From Pectobacterium versatile (GTDB taxonomy: Bacteria > Pseudomonadota > Gammaproteobacteria > Enterobacterales > Enterobacteriaceae): DNA of 64,000 bases. A program made the position numbers and the translations under genes. The first letter of the stretch is position 1. Each line of letters begins with the position of its first letter. Below the pieces are notes generated by a model. It was not told the DNA's origin, made no database searches, and was given only the letters and a program-made list of their open reading frames with translations. Where the stretch lies: assembly GCF_020166435.1 (NCBI RefSeq), contig NZ_JAINZP010000001.1:248001-312000 (forward strand), read 5' to 3'. Of this stretch, positions 56,500-64,000 are shown one piece after another.

Positions 56500-57240
56500 A
56501 TGTTGAAAAAAAACTATCAGCTTACGCAGCCGGATCGCCTTTATGGCCTTTGCGGCAGGCTTATCCCCTGGGTTGCCTTGATCAGCGCCGCGTTGCTGAT
56601 TGGCGGTTGTCTGCTGGGATTTGGGTTTGCGCCTGCGGATTATCAGCAAGGGCAAGGGTATCGCATTATGTACCTGCACGTGCCAGCGGCCGTGTGGTCG
56701 ATGGGCGTCTATGCGGTGATGGCGATATGTGCGCTTATCGGGATGATTCGGCAGTCAAAAACGGCGGAGCTGGCCGTGGCGGCGATGGCACCGGTCGGCG
56801 CGGTGTTTACTTTTATTGCGCTGACGACGGGCGCCACCTGGGGCAAACCGATGTGGGGGACCTGGTGGGTGTGGGATGCGCGTCTGACGTCGGAACTCGT
56901 TCTGCTGTTTCTGTACGTGGGCATCATCGCGCTCTACAACGCCTTTGACGATCGCCGTCTTGCCGGTCGTGCGGCGGCCATTCTGGTGCTAGTTGGCGTG
57001 GTGAATTTACCCATCATCCATTTCTCGGTCGAGTGGTGGAATACCCTGCATCAGGGATCGACAAAAATGCAGAAAACGATCGATCCCGCTATGCGTCTCC
57101 CGCTGCGAATCATGATGTTAGGATTTATGAGCTTGTTCGTGACGTTGTCACTCATGCGGTTGCGTAACTTGATACTGGTGCAGCAGCGCCGCGCGCCTTG
57201 GGTGGCTGCGCTGCTTAATAAAGGAGGAATAGCACGATGA
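56500..57240 (+). CDS. ccmC: Heme handling protein CcmC
   Basis: Moves heme to the chaperone CcmE. 246 residues from ATG 56500 (E. coli 245), six helices. WWD motif WGTWWVWDARLTSELVL (about 122-138), with conserved histidines in YLHVPAAVWS and HFSVEWWNTLHQG. ATG 56470 is in frame but would add ten poorly conserved residues. Overlaps ccmD by 4 bp. Confidence 0.95.
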   Translation: MLKKNYQLTQPDRLYGLCGRLIPWVALISAALLIGGCLLGFGFAPADYQQGQGYRIMYLHVPAAVWSMGVYAVMAICALIGMIRQSKTAELAVAAMAPVGAVFTFIALTTGATWGKPMWGTWWVWDARLTSELVLLFLYVGIIALYNAFDDRRLAGRAAAILVLVGVVNLPIIHFSVEWWNTLHQGSTKMQKTIDPAMRLPLRIMMLGFMSLFVTLSLMRLRNLILVQQRRAPWVAALLNKGGIAR

Positions 57241-57458
57241 ACATCGCTTTCACGAGTTGGCAAGATTTCTTTGCGATGGGCGGCTATGCCTTTTACGTGT
57301 GGCTGGCAGTGGTGCTAACGCTGTTACCGCTGAGCGCATTGGTCGGTCATACCCTCTTGAGTCGCCGCACATTACTGAGTGATATCCGCCGCCAGCAGGC
57401 GCGCGAGCAGCGTAAGAGTACGGCCCGTCAGTCGGAAACGATGGAGGTGGTGCAATGA
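57237..57458 (+). CDS. ccmD: Small membrane protein CcmD
   Basis: 73 residues, one helix (about 15-40) and a basic cytoplasmic tail [11 protein letters not shown]. Needed to release holo-CcmE. Family mark [14 protein letters not shown]. Overlaps both neighbours by 4 bp. Confidence 0.94.
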   Translation: MNIAFTSWQDFFAMGGYAFYVWLAVVLTLLPLSALVGHTLLSRRTLLSDIRRQQAREQRKSTARQSETMEVVQ

Positions 57459-57937
57459 GTACGCCGCGTAAAACCCGCCTCTATGCCATCGTGGCCGTGG
57501 TCTGCGGTGCGGTAGTGACGATAGCGCTGACGCTCTATGCATTGAGCTCAAATATCGATCTCTTTTATACGCCCAGTGAAATTCTTTACGGCAAGAACGA
57601 AACACAGGAAAAACCGGCGATTGGGCAGCGTTTACGCGTCGGTGGCATGGTGATGCCGGGCAGCGTGCGCCGCGACAGCCAAAGTCTGGAAGTCCGCTTC
57701 ACCGTTTATGATGCGCAGGGTTCAGTGGATGTGACCTATAACGGGATGCTGCCGGATCTGTTCCGCGAGGGGCAAGGGGTGGTGGCGCAGGGCATTCTGG
57801 ATACCGACGATCATATTATGGCGAAAGAAGTACTTGCCCGACATGATGAAAACTACACGCCACCGGAAATCAAAGCGGCGATGGAAGGGCAGCATGGTCA
57901 TGCGCCGGTGGCGGCCACAGAGGGTAAACGGTTATGA
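57455..57937 (+). CDS. ccmE: Heme chaperone CcmE
   Basis: Periplasmic heme carrier with one N-terminal anchor helix. 160 residues. Covalent heme ligand His130 and axial Tyr134 are in [14 protein letters not shown]-fold domain [15 protein letters not shown]. Overlaps ccmF by 4 bp. Confidence 0.96.
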   Translation: MSTPRKTRLYAIVAVVCGAVVTIALTLYALSSNIDLFYTPSEILYGKNETQEKPAIGQRLRVGGMVMPGSVRRDSQSLEVRFTVYDAQGSVDVTYNGMLPDLFREGQGVVAQGILDTDDHIMAKEVLARHDENYTPPEIKAAMEGQHGHAPVAATEGKRL

Positions 57938-59889
57938 TGCCTGAAGTGGGCAATTATCTGCTCTGTCTGGCGCTAGGCGTTGCGCTGTTGCTCAGCGTGT
58001 ATCCGCTGTGGGGCGCATCGCGTCAGGATACTCGTCTGATGGCCTTGGCGCGTCCTCTTGCCTGGGCGCTGTTTGCATGCATTTTGGCGTCTTTCCTCGT
58101 GTTGGTGCATGCACTGGTGATTAATGATTTCACCGTCCTCTACGTAGCCAATAACTCAAACCGCGCGCTGCCAGTGTGGTATCGCGTGGCAGCCGCGTGG
58201 GGCGCACATGAAGGATCGCTGCTGCTCTGGGTGCTGCTGATGAGCGGCTGGACCTTCGCCGTGGCGGTATTCAGCCGGGGGATGTCGCTGGATGCGGTCG
58301 CCCGCGTGCTGGCCGTCATGGGGATGATTAATGTCGGCTTCTTGCTGTTCATCATCCTGACGTCGAATCCCTTTACGCGCACGCTGCCGGACTATCCGAT
58401 TGACGGACGCGATCTCAATCCGCTGTTGCAGGATGTCGGGTTAATCTTCCACCCTCCGCTGCTTTACATGGGCTATGTCGGGTTTTCCGTGGCGTTTGCG
58501 TTTGCGGTCGCCTCGCTGCTGGCTGAGCGGCTGGACAGCGCATGGGCTCGCTGGTCCCGACCGTGGACGCAGGCGGCCTGGTCGTTCCTGACGCTAGGTA
58601 TCGTGCTCGGTTCGGGCTGGGCGTATTACGAACTCGGCTGGGGCGGCTGGTGGTTCTGGGATCCGGTGGAAAATGCGTCATTGATGCCGTGGCTGGTGGG
58701 CACGGCGCTGCTACATTCTCTGTCGGTCACCGAAAAACGCGGCAGCTTCAAGGCCTGGACGGTGTTGCTGGCCATCGGTGCGTTCTCGCTCTGCCTCTTA
58801 GGGACGTTTCTGGTGCGTTCCGGTGTATTGGTGTCGGTGCATGCGTTTGCCTCCGATCCGGCGCGCGGCATGTTTATTCTCGCGTTTCTGGTCATTGTCA
58901 TCGGCGGTTCTTTGCTGCTGTTCGCTATCAAAGGCAACCGAGTACGGGCGCGGGTCACGAATTCGCTCTGGTCGCGTGAGACTTTCCTGCTTGGCAATAA
59001 CCTGATCCTGATGGCGGCAACGCTCGTCGTGCTGCTGGGAACGCTGCTGCCGCTGGTGCATAAGCAACTAGGCTTGGGCAGCATTTCGATTGGTGCGCCG
59101 TTCTTTAACACCATGTTTACCCTGTTGATGGCCCCTTTTGCCTTATTGCTGGGCGTGGGGCCGCTGGTTCGCTGGCGGCGCGACGAACCGCAAAAGCTGC
59201 GTAAGCTGCTGCTGATTGCGCTGGTCGTAACGGCGGCACTGTCGCTGCTACTGCCGTGGCTGTTACAGGATTCCGTTGTTGCCATGACGGTGGTCGGCCT
59301 GTCGATGGCGCTGTGGGTGTTCTTCTTAACGGTGTACGAGCTGCATACCAGTTCCACCCGTCGTCATGGTCTGCTGCGCGGCTTGACCACACTTTCACTG
59401 AGCCAGTGGGGCATGGTGTGCGGTCATATTGGGCTGGCGGTGACGGTGGTAGGGATCGCCTTCAGCCAAAATTATAGCGTTGAGCGCGATGTGCGGATGC
59501 GGGCAGGCGACAGCATACAAATCCACGATTACCGTTTTACGTTTCAAGGCGTGCGTGATGTCGTGGGGCCGAACTGGCAAAGCGCGAAAGGGACGATTGA
59601 GGTGACGCACAACGGCAAGCCGGAAGCGATCTTGAAGGCGGAAAAACGCTTCTACAACACCAGTGGCGCGATCATGACGGAAGCCGCCATTGATGCGGGT
59701 GTGACGCGCGATCTCTATGCGGCTTTGGGTGAAAAGCTGGATGACGGTAGCTGGGCGGTGCGGCTGTATTACAAACCCTTTATCCGCTGGATTTGGTACG
59801 GCGGGGGGCTGATGGCGTTAGGGGGCATCCTGTGCATGTTCGATCCTCGTTATCGCCTGCGTCGCGCGGTTCGGGGGACAGCATCATGA
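57934..59889 (+). CDS. ccmF: Cytochrome c heme lyase CcmF
   Basis: Main heme lyase that joins heme to CxxCH motifs. 651 residues, about 15 helices. WWD motif [20 protein letters not shown] (about 232-251) and histidines such as in [11 protein letters not shown]. Strongly similar to NrfE in the window, the two being paralogues. Confidence 0.97.
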   Translation: MMPEVGNYLLCLALGVALLLSVYPLWGASRQDTRLMALARPLAWALFACILASFLVLVHALVINDFTVLYVANNSNRALPVWYRVAAAWGAHEGSLLLWVLLMSGWTFAVAVFSRGMSLDAVARVLAVMGMINVGFLLFIILTSNPFTRTLPDYPIDGRDLNPLLQDVGLIFHPPLLYMGYVGFSVAFAFAVASLLAERLDSAWARWSRPWTQAAWSFLTLGIVLGSGWAYYELGWGGWWFWDPVENASLMPWLVGTALLHSLSVTEKRGSFKAWTVLLAIGAFSLCLLGTFLVRSGVLVSVHAFASDPARGMFILAFLVIVIGGSLLLFAIKGNRVRARVTNSLWSRETFLLGNNLILMAATLVVLLGTLLPLVHKQLGLGSISIGAPFFNTMFTLLMAPFALLLGVGPLVRWRRDEPQKLRKLLLIALVVTAALSLLLPWLLQDSVVAMTVVGLSMALWVFFLTVYELHTSSTRRHGLLRGLTTLSLSQWGMVCGHIGLAVTVVGIAFSQNYSVERDVRMRAGDSIQIHDYRFTFQGVRDVVGPNWQSAKGTIEVTHNGKPEAILKAEKRFYNTSGAIMTEAAIDAGVTRDLYAALGEKLDDGSWAVRLYYKPFIRWIWYGGGLMALGGILCMFDPRYRLRRAVRGTAS

Positions 59890-60443
59890 GTCGTAAGATT
59901 CTGTTAATTCCGCTTGTCCTGTTTTTACTGCTGGCCGTTGCCTTGCTATGGCAACTGGTGCGTAACAGCGACGGCGACGATCCCATGCGGCTGGAGTCAG
60001 CCCTGATTGGCAAACCGATTCCCGCGTTTCGTCTTGAATCGCTGGATCAGGCAGGAAAGGTTTATAGCCAATCTGAGCTGAGCGATGGCAAACCGCTGCT
60101 GCTGAACGTCTGGGCGACCTGGTGCCCGACGTGCCGTGCGGAGCACCAGTTTCTCAACACGCTGGCGGCGCAGGGAATCCGCGTCGTGGGCATGAATTAT
60201 AAAGATGAACGTCCCAAAGCGGTCGAATGGCTGAAGACGCTAGGCAACCCCTATGCGATGAGCTTATTTGATGGCGACGGCATGCTGGGGCTGGATTTGG
60301 GCGTGTATGGCGCGCCGGAAACGTTCCTGATCGACGGGAAAGGCATCATTCGCTATCGCCATGCGGGCGATCTCAACATGCAGGTGTGGCAAGAAACGCT
60401 GCAACCGCTGTGGGACAAATACAGCAAGGAGGGCGGCGCATGA
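59886..60443 (+). CDS. ccmG: Thiol:disulfide oxidoreductase CcmG/DsbE
   Basis: Membrane-anchored periplasmic thioredoxin that reduces apocytochrome c cysteines. 185 residues from ATG 59886, the E. coli length. Anchor helix about 5-24; active site WATWCPTC with Cys80 and Cys83. Overlaps ccmF and ccmH by 4 bp. Confidence 0.96.
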   Translation: MSRKILLIPLVLFLLLAVALLWQLVRNSDGDDPMRLESALIGKPIPAFRLESLDQAGKVYSQSELSDGKPLLLNVWATWCPTCRAEHQFLNTLAAQGIRVVGMNYKDERPKAVEWLKTLGNPYAMSLFDGDGMLGLDLGVYGAPETFLIDGKGIIRYRHAGDLNMQVWQETLQPLWDKYSKEGGA

Positions 60444-60898
60444 GAGTGCTGAGTTTCCTTAGCGCGCTGCTGCTGTCGTTCAGCGTGCTGGCGTCTTCCG
60501 AGGTATTGCGTTTTGACAATGCTACGCAGGAGCAACAGTTTCGTGAGTTGACGATGCAGTTGCGCTGCCCGAAATGCCAGAACAACAGCATTGCCGATTC
60601 CAATTCGATGATTGCTTCGGATATGCGGCAGAAAGTGTATGAACTGATGCAGCAGGGACAAACGAAAGAGCAGGTTGTCGATTATATGGTGGATCGTTAC
60701 GGCTATTTTGTGACGTATGAACCGCCGATCACGCCTTTTACGGTTCTGCTGTGGCTCCTGCCTGCGCTGTTTCTGGCTGTGGGATCATGGGTGATTATTC
60801 GGCGTGCTCGTCGCATCAGAAGTGCCAAAGAACCGATGAGCGAACAGGATAAGAAGCGCTTGCAGACGCTGTTGGAACGTGAGGGGAAATCCGAATGA
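60440..60898 (+). CDS. ccmH: Cytochrome c maturation thiol protein CcmH
   Basis: 152 residues: signal peptide, three-helix domain with LRCPKCQNNS, and a C-terminal anchor (about 100-120). In E. coli K-12 CcmH is fused to the CcmI part (350 residues); here they are separate genes. Overlaps ccmG and ccmI by 4 bp. Confidence 0.95.
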   Translation: MRVLSFLSALLLSFSVLASSEVLRFDNATQEQQFRELTMQLRCPKCQNNSIADSNSMIASDMRQKVYELMQQGQTKEQVVDYMVDRYGYFVTYEPPITPFTVLLWLLPALFLAVGSWVIIRRARRIRSAKEPMSEQDKKRLQTLLEREGKSE

Positions 60899-61764
60899 TG
60901 CTACTGATCGCAACCATTGTACTATCACTGATTGCGCTTTCCGCGCTGCTGCTTGCGCCGTGGTCGTCACGAGGCGAATACGATCGCGATGCGATCAATC
61001 AGGCGCTGTATCGCGATCGTCTGCGTGAGCTTACTGTGGATGTCGCCAATGAGCAGGAACGTGCTCAACTGGTTGAGGAACTCCAGCATACGCTATTGCA
61101 GGACATTCCCAGCGATGCGAAGGCACAACAGCGTCCGCTAAACAGCTGGGTTTTGCTGCCGGGTGTGCTGTTGCTGGTTATCGTCAGCCTCGGTGTGTTT
61201 TGGAAGATTTCCGCGGTTAATCGGGTGCAGGAGTTACAGCAGGTTGTGGCGTTAACGCCGGACCTGATGAAGCGAGCACTGGATCCTGACGCCGAACCAC
61301 TGACCATTGAAGACGTCGCGCGTCTCGGTCTGGGATTGCGTAGCCAGTTGGAAATGCAGCCAGACAATCCACAAGACTGGTGGATGCTGGGGCGTATTGC
61401 GGGATTGCTGAATAACTACGATATGTCCGTGCAGGCGTTTGCCAAGGCTTTCCAGCTCGATCCGAAAAATACGGACCTAGCGCTGGACTATGCAGATCTG
61501 CTGTCGCGATCTACCGACCCGCGTGATAGCCAACGCGGTGGTGACATGCTGCGTGAACTGATGAATTCCGGCTCGACCAATGTGCGTGTACTGAGCCTAT
61601 TGGCTTTCAATGCCTATGAAGCCCAGCGCTATCAGGACGCGATTAACGCCTGGGAAGCCATGTTGCAACTGTTACCGCAAAACGACACGCGCCGAGCAGT
61701 TATTGAGCGCAGCGTGGCACAGGCGAAAGCGTCAATGTCGGTGCAGGCGACCACGGGGAAATAA
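60895..61764 (+). CDS. ccmI: Apocytochrome chaperone CcmI
   Basis: 289 residues: two membrane helices (about 1-22 and 85-108) with a leucine-rich cytoplasmic loop between, then a TPR domain (about 140-280), for example WWMLGRIAGLLNNYDMSVQA. Holds the C-terminus of apocytochromes. Last gene of the ccm operon. Confidence 0.93.
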   Translation: MMLLIATIVLSLIALSALLLAPWSSRGEYDRDAINQALYRDRLRELTVDVANEQERAQLVEELQHTLLQDIPSDAKAQQRPLNSWVLLPGVLLLVIVSLGVFWKISAVNRVQELQQVVALTPDLMKRALDPDAEPLTIEDVARLGLGLRSQLEMQPDNPQDWWMLGRIAGLLNNYDMSVQAFAKAFQLDPKNTDLALDYADLLSRSTDPRDSQRGGDMLRELMNSGSTNVRVLSLLAFNAYEAQRYQDAINAWEAMLQLLPQNDTRRAVIERSVAQAKASMSVQATTGK

Positions 61765-61791
61765 TCCTTTTTTATTTTCATCATCAATAGC

Positions 61792-61816
61792 AGAAGGGCG
61801 ATATATCGCCCTTTTG
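61792..61816 (+). terminator. Intrinsic terminator of the ccm operon
   Basis: AAGGGCGAT pairs with ATCGCCCTT around a two-base loop, then TTGTTGTTTCTG. It lies about 30 bp after the ccmI stop. Confidence 0.8.
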
Positions 61817-61888
61817 TTGTTTCTGTTGTTACGGTGAAGGTTTCGTGCGCATTACCCACGGTTTTTTCTGCAACCGTTGCAGCACGCG

Positions 61889-62320
61889 CCCGACACGGGG
61901 CGGCTAAGGCCGCTCTCAGCACAGGCGGAAACATCCGCCCCAAAATAACAATGAACGAAGTTCAATCTTTTGATTTTATGGGGTAAGTTCGCGTAAATAA
62001 TTGCGCTGAGGTGAGCGTAAACGCCGGATGAGCGGCATGGACGCCGCGAAAGTCTGCGCCGTGCTGGGAGCACGTCGCAGGCGGTCCGAACAGCGGATAC
62101 GAACGCCGAAGGCACCGCGAAGCGGCGTAATTCCACGCAAAAAGCCAGGGGTCGCGGGGCGACGGCAATTGAGCCGTCCCGCGTCGGGCGCGTGCGACGT
62201 GAGTTGCAGAAGATCTCACTACTTATTGCGCACGAAACCCTCACGGTATTCACAAAAATACTAGGGAAGGGCGGATGCTTCCGCTTGTGTTGAGGACGGC
62301 ATACGCCGTCCCGAGTGTTA
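61889..62320. repeat. Element bounded by 53-bp imperfect inverted repeats
   Basis: The left arm (61889-61941) and right arm (62268-62320) are inverted copies of each other with about 80% identity, for example GGGCGGATG, TTCCGC and TGAG blocks on the right and their complements on the left. Each arm also contains its own small palindrome (GCGGC-TAAG-GCCGC; GGACGGC-ATAC-GCCGTCC). The element encloses repeat copy 2 and fills the gap between convergent ccmI and napC. Confidence 0.7.
61999..62260 (+). repeat. Structured ~260-bp repeat, copy 2 (downstream of ccm)
   Basis: Same orientation as copy 1 at 54584-54842. In the central hairpin the arms are GCGGG and CCCGC where copy 1 has GCAGG and CCTGC, so the base pair is kept although both bases changed. 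This suggests that structure is selected. No supported gene within. Confidence 0.85.
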
Positions 62321-62333
62321 CGAAGGGGGCGGG

Positions 62334-62936
62334 TTATAACCCGCTTTTGACGCCGTGCATGTCCGGCAGTTTGTGTGCGATGCCTTTGTGGCAATCGATA
62401 CAGGTTTGACCGAGTTTTATCGCTTCGCTGTGTTTTTCCGCCGCGACCGTTTTTTGCCCTGAGAAGTCCATGTAGTCAAAATTGTGACAGTTACGGCATT
62501 CCTGAGAATTGTTATTTTTCATGCGCCGCCATTCGCTCTGCGCCATCGTCAGTCGGTGTGCTTCAAACTTTTGTGGCGTATCAATCGTGCCCATTATTTT
62601 GCCGTACAGCTCTTTACTGGCCTGAATCTTACGCACCATTTTCGGCACAAACTCATGCGGAACGTGGCAGTCCGGGCAGGTGGCGCGTACGCCGCTGCGG
62701 TTGCTGTAGTGCGCGGTTTCCATATATTCCTGATACACGGTATTGCGCATTTCATGACAGCTGATGCAGAACGCCTCGCTGTTGCTCATTTCCATGCCTT
62801 TCTGGGATGTCGCCAGAAAGAAAATACCGCCCGCAAAGCCGATAATGAGCAACGTTCCCAGAGCCAGCCGACTTGGGCGACGCCACCATTGCCACAGCTG
62901 GCGCAACAACCGTCCCACTTTTCCTGGTTGTTTCAT
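62334..62936 (-). CDS. napC: Membrane tetraheme cytochrome NapC
   Basis: Passes electrons from menaquinol to periplasmic nitrate reductase NapAB. 200 residues from ATG 62936, the E. coli length, with GTGAGG before it. One anchor helix (about 25-45), then four heme motifs: CISCH, CPDCH, CRNCH and CIDCH. Last gene of the nap operon; the stop codon is within the palindrome GCGGGTTATAACCCGC. Confidence 0.97.
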   Translation of the reverse strand: MKQPGKVGRLLRQLWQWWRRPSRLALGTLLIIGFAGGIFFLATSQKGMEMSNSEAFCISCHEMRNTVYQEYMETAHYSNRSGVRATCPDCHVPHEFVPKMVRKIQASKELYGKIMGTIDTPQKFEAHRLTMAQSEWRRMKNNNSQECRNCHNFDYMDFSGQKTVAAEKHSEAIKLGQTCIDCHKGIAHKLPDMHGVKSGL

Positions 62937-62944
62937 AGCAAACC

Positions 62945-63382
62945 TCACTGTCCAAAGCCTTTAGAAGGGGCGAACGTGTTACCGGTAATCGGCGAACTGT
63001 CCGCTTGCGGCACGTGACATTGCAGGCAGAAATGGCGTGCAGGTGCGACATTGCTCAGCACTTTGCCGTCTCTGTCGACAAAATGGGTTGGGCTGACGCG
63101 GGGGGCGCTGGTGGAACGATAGCTCTCCACGCCGTGACACTGTAGGCAACGGTTAAAGGTCGGGGTGACCTGATAGCCATCCACGCTATGCGGGATCATC
63201 GGTGGCTGGTTGACATAGTTGAGCGCCATACGCTCCTGCTGCTTCGGCATCCGGCTATTTCCCGGCTGTGTCGCGGCGACTTCCGGCGATTGGCTTAAAT
63301 CGACCTGTGCAGTTGCTATCGCACTGCCCATTATCGCCAGGGCGGTGATCCAGCGAAACCATCCCATTCTCAGGCTTTTCAT
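62945..63382 (-). CDS. napB: Diheme cytochrome subunit NapB
   Basis: Small subunit of periplasmic nitrate reductase. 145 residues from ATG 63382 (E. coli 149), with GGGAGC before it. Signal peptide cut near ATA-QVDLS. Two heme motifs CLQCH, in FNRCLQCHGVESY and FCLQCHVPQAD. 8 bp to napC; overlaps napH by 4 bp. Confidence 0.97.
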   Translation of the reverse strand: MKSLRMGWFRWITALAIMGSAIATAQVDLSQSPEVAATQPGNSRMPKQQERMALNYVNQPPMIPHSVDGYQVTPTFNRCLQCHGVESYRSTSAPRVSPTHFVDRDGKVLSNVAPARHFCLQCHVPQADSSPITGNTFAPSKGFGQ

Positions 63383-64000
63383 GACTTTGCTCCCGATTTC
63401 CATCTAAGGGTTATTTTAAAAACGTCTTCAGCGCAGACATCAATACAGCGTCCGCATGTTATGCAGTCTCGGTCAGTGACCTGTACCGGACTGTGTTTAT
63501 CGAGCAAGGGCGCGCGAAGTACCTGTGGCTCTGGACAGACATGAAAGCAGTCCATACAGCGCGTACAGCGTTCACGCTCGGTGGCATCCACAACCAGTGC
63601 GCCTTTGCTGCCAAGCGCGCCATACAGCGCGCCCGTTGGACAAAGGTGTCCGCACCAGCCGTGTTCCACGACCAATAAATCAAACAGAAATAGCGCCAGC
63701 AGCAGCCAGATACCTGCACCAAACCCGAAAATCAGCCCGCGACCCATCAGTGAAACCGGGTTGACCCATTCCCACAGCAGCCCGCCCGTCAGCGCACTGC
63801 CTGCCACGATCATAATCAACAGCAGATAGCGCAGATTGCGGGGGAGCGTTGCCGAGGCGGTGATGCCGAAACGGCGACGCAGCCAGGCGGCTAAATCGGT
63901 GAGCGGATTCACAGGACAGACCCAGCTACAGAACAGGCGCTTGCCTGCCAGCGCATAGCTCAGCGCGATAATCAGCGCACCGACCAGCGCGAGGGCGGCA
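63379..64000 (-). CDS. napH: Quinol dehydrogenase ferredoxin subunit NapH (part)
   Basis: The frame is open to the window edge, so the N-terminus is missing; about 206 residues are visible. Contains LFCSWVCPVNPLTDL, two membrane helices, GWCGHLCPTGALYG, and a C-terminal two-cluster ferredoxin part CTRCMDCFHVCPEP and CITCGRCIDVCAED. NapGH passes electrons from ubiquinol to Nap. The rest of nap lies beyond 64000. Confidence 0.96.
   Translation of the reverse strand, partial: AALALVGALIIALSYALAGKRLFCSWVCPVNPLTDLAAWLRRRFGITASATLPRNLRYLLLIMIVAGSALTGGLLWEWVNPVSLMGRGLIFGFGAGIWLLLALFLFDLLVVEHGWCGHLCPTGALYGALGSKGALVVDATERERCTRCMDCFHVCPEPQVLRAPLLDKHSPVQVTDRDCITCGRCIDVCAEDVFKITLRWKSGAKS

Noticed and set aside
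61852-62394. 180-codon minus-strand frame (and shorter ones at 54586-54834) that resemble each other
   Set aside because: The likeness comes from the 260-bp DNA repeat. The matching stretches are in repeat DNA with stems, and the frames are not kept between copies over their full length.

Overview
This window is chromosomal DNA of a soft-rot enterobacterium, most likely Pectobacterium. Three things point there. Long blocks follow the Escherichia coli gene order (lolE-nagK-cobB; btuC-btuE-btuD-nlpC-ydiV-selO...aroH-ppsR-ppsA; rprA-ydiK-ydiJ-menI-suf-ldtE-lpp-pykF). ERIC repeats of the enterobacterial type are present. An aryl-beta-glucoside (bgl/arb) PTS operon and nrf/ccm/nap anaerobic respiration genes are added between or beside the blocks. 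The species call is an inference from gene content and protein similarity as I remember it; no search was run.

Layout. 1-2621: end of lolE, nagK, cobB. 2663-5199: accessory block with a small Cys/His-rich protein behind a Fur-box-like site, a DNR/FNR-type regulator, and a divergent cupin-methyltransferase pair. 5332-11891: vitamin B12 import genes with btuE, nlpC, lplA, the degenerate EAL protein ydiV and selO. 11912-15567: heme uptake and utilisation operon hmuSTUV on the minus strand, in the slot that holds hemP in E. coli. 15785-20535: aroH, ppsR, ppsA. 20825-27378: apbE, the small RNA RprA, ydiK, ydiJ, menI. 27443-33993: a Fur-box gene of unknown function and the complete sufABCDSE iron-sulfur assembly operon. 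34666-37826: ldtE, lpp, pykF. 38383-47258: bglG-bglF-bglB with two antiterminator RNA targets, then a sugar porin, a secreted esterase and a secreted nucleoside-hydrolase-like protein. 47701-54526: complete nrfABCDEFG nitrite reductase operon. 55155-61764: complete ccmABCDEFGHI cytochrome c maturation operon. 62334-64000: napC, napB and part of napH on the minus strand.

How it works together. Iron is one theme: hmu, suf, the 27443 gene and the small 2663 gene all have Fur-like boxes. Anaerobic nitrogen-oxide respiration is another: Nap reduces nitrate, Nrf reduces nitrite to ammonia, and Ccm attaches heme to both, with a dedicated second heme lyase (NrfEFG). The DNR-type regulator block may belong to the same theme. 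PpsA/PpsR and PykF are opposing glycolytic and gluconeogenic steps, both with Cra-like sites. The bgl operon serves plant phenolic glucosides.

The less ordinary content is in the intergenic DNA. There are three ERICs, one carrying an extra multi-hairpin module that also occurs alone elsewhere in the window. A structured repeat of about 260 bp occurs as two direct copies that bracket the ccm operon, and one copy sits inside a 53-bp imperfect inverted repeat. RprA is recognisable with its terminator and an RcsB-like box. No CRISPR array, rRNA, tRNA, prophage or insertion sequence transposase was seen.
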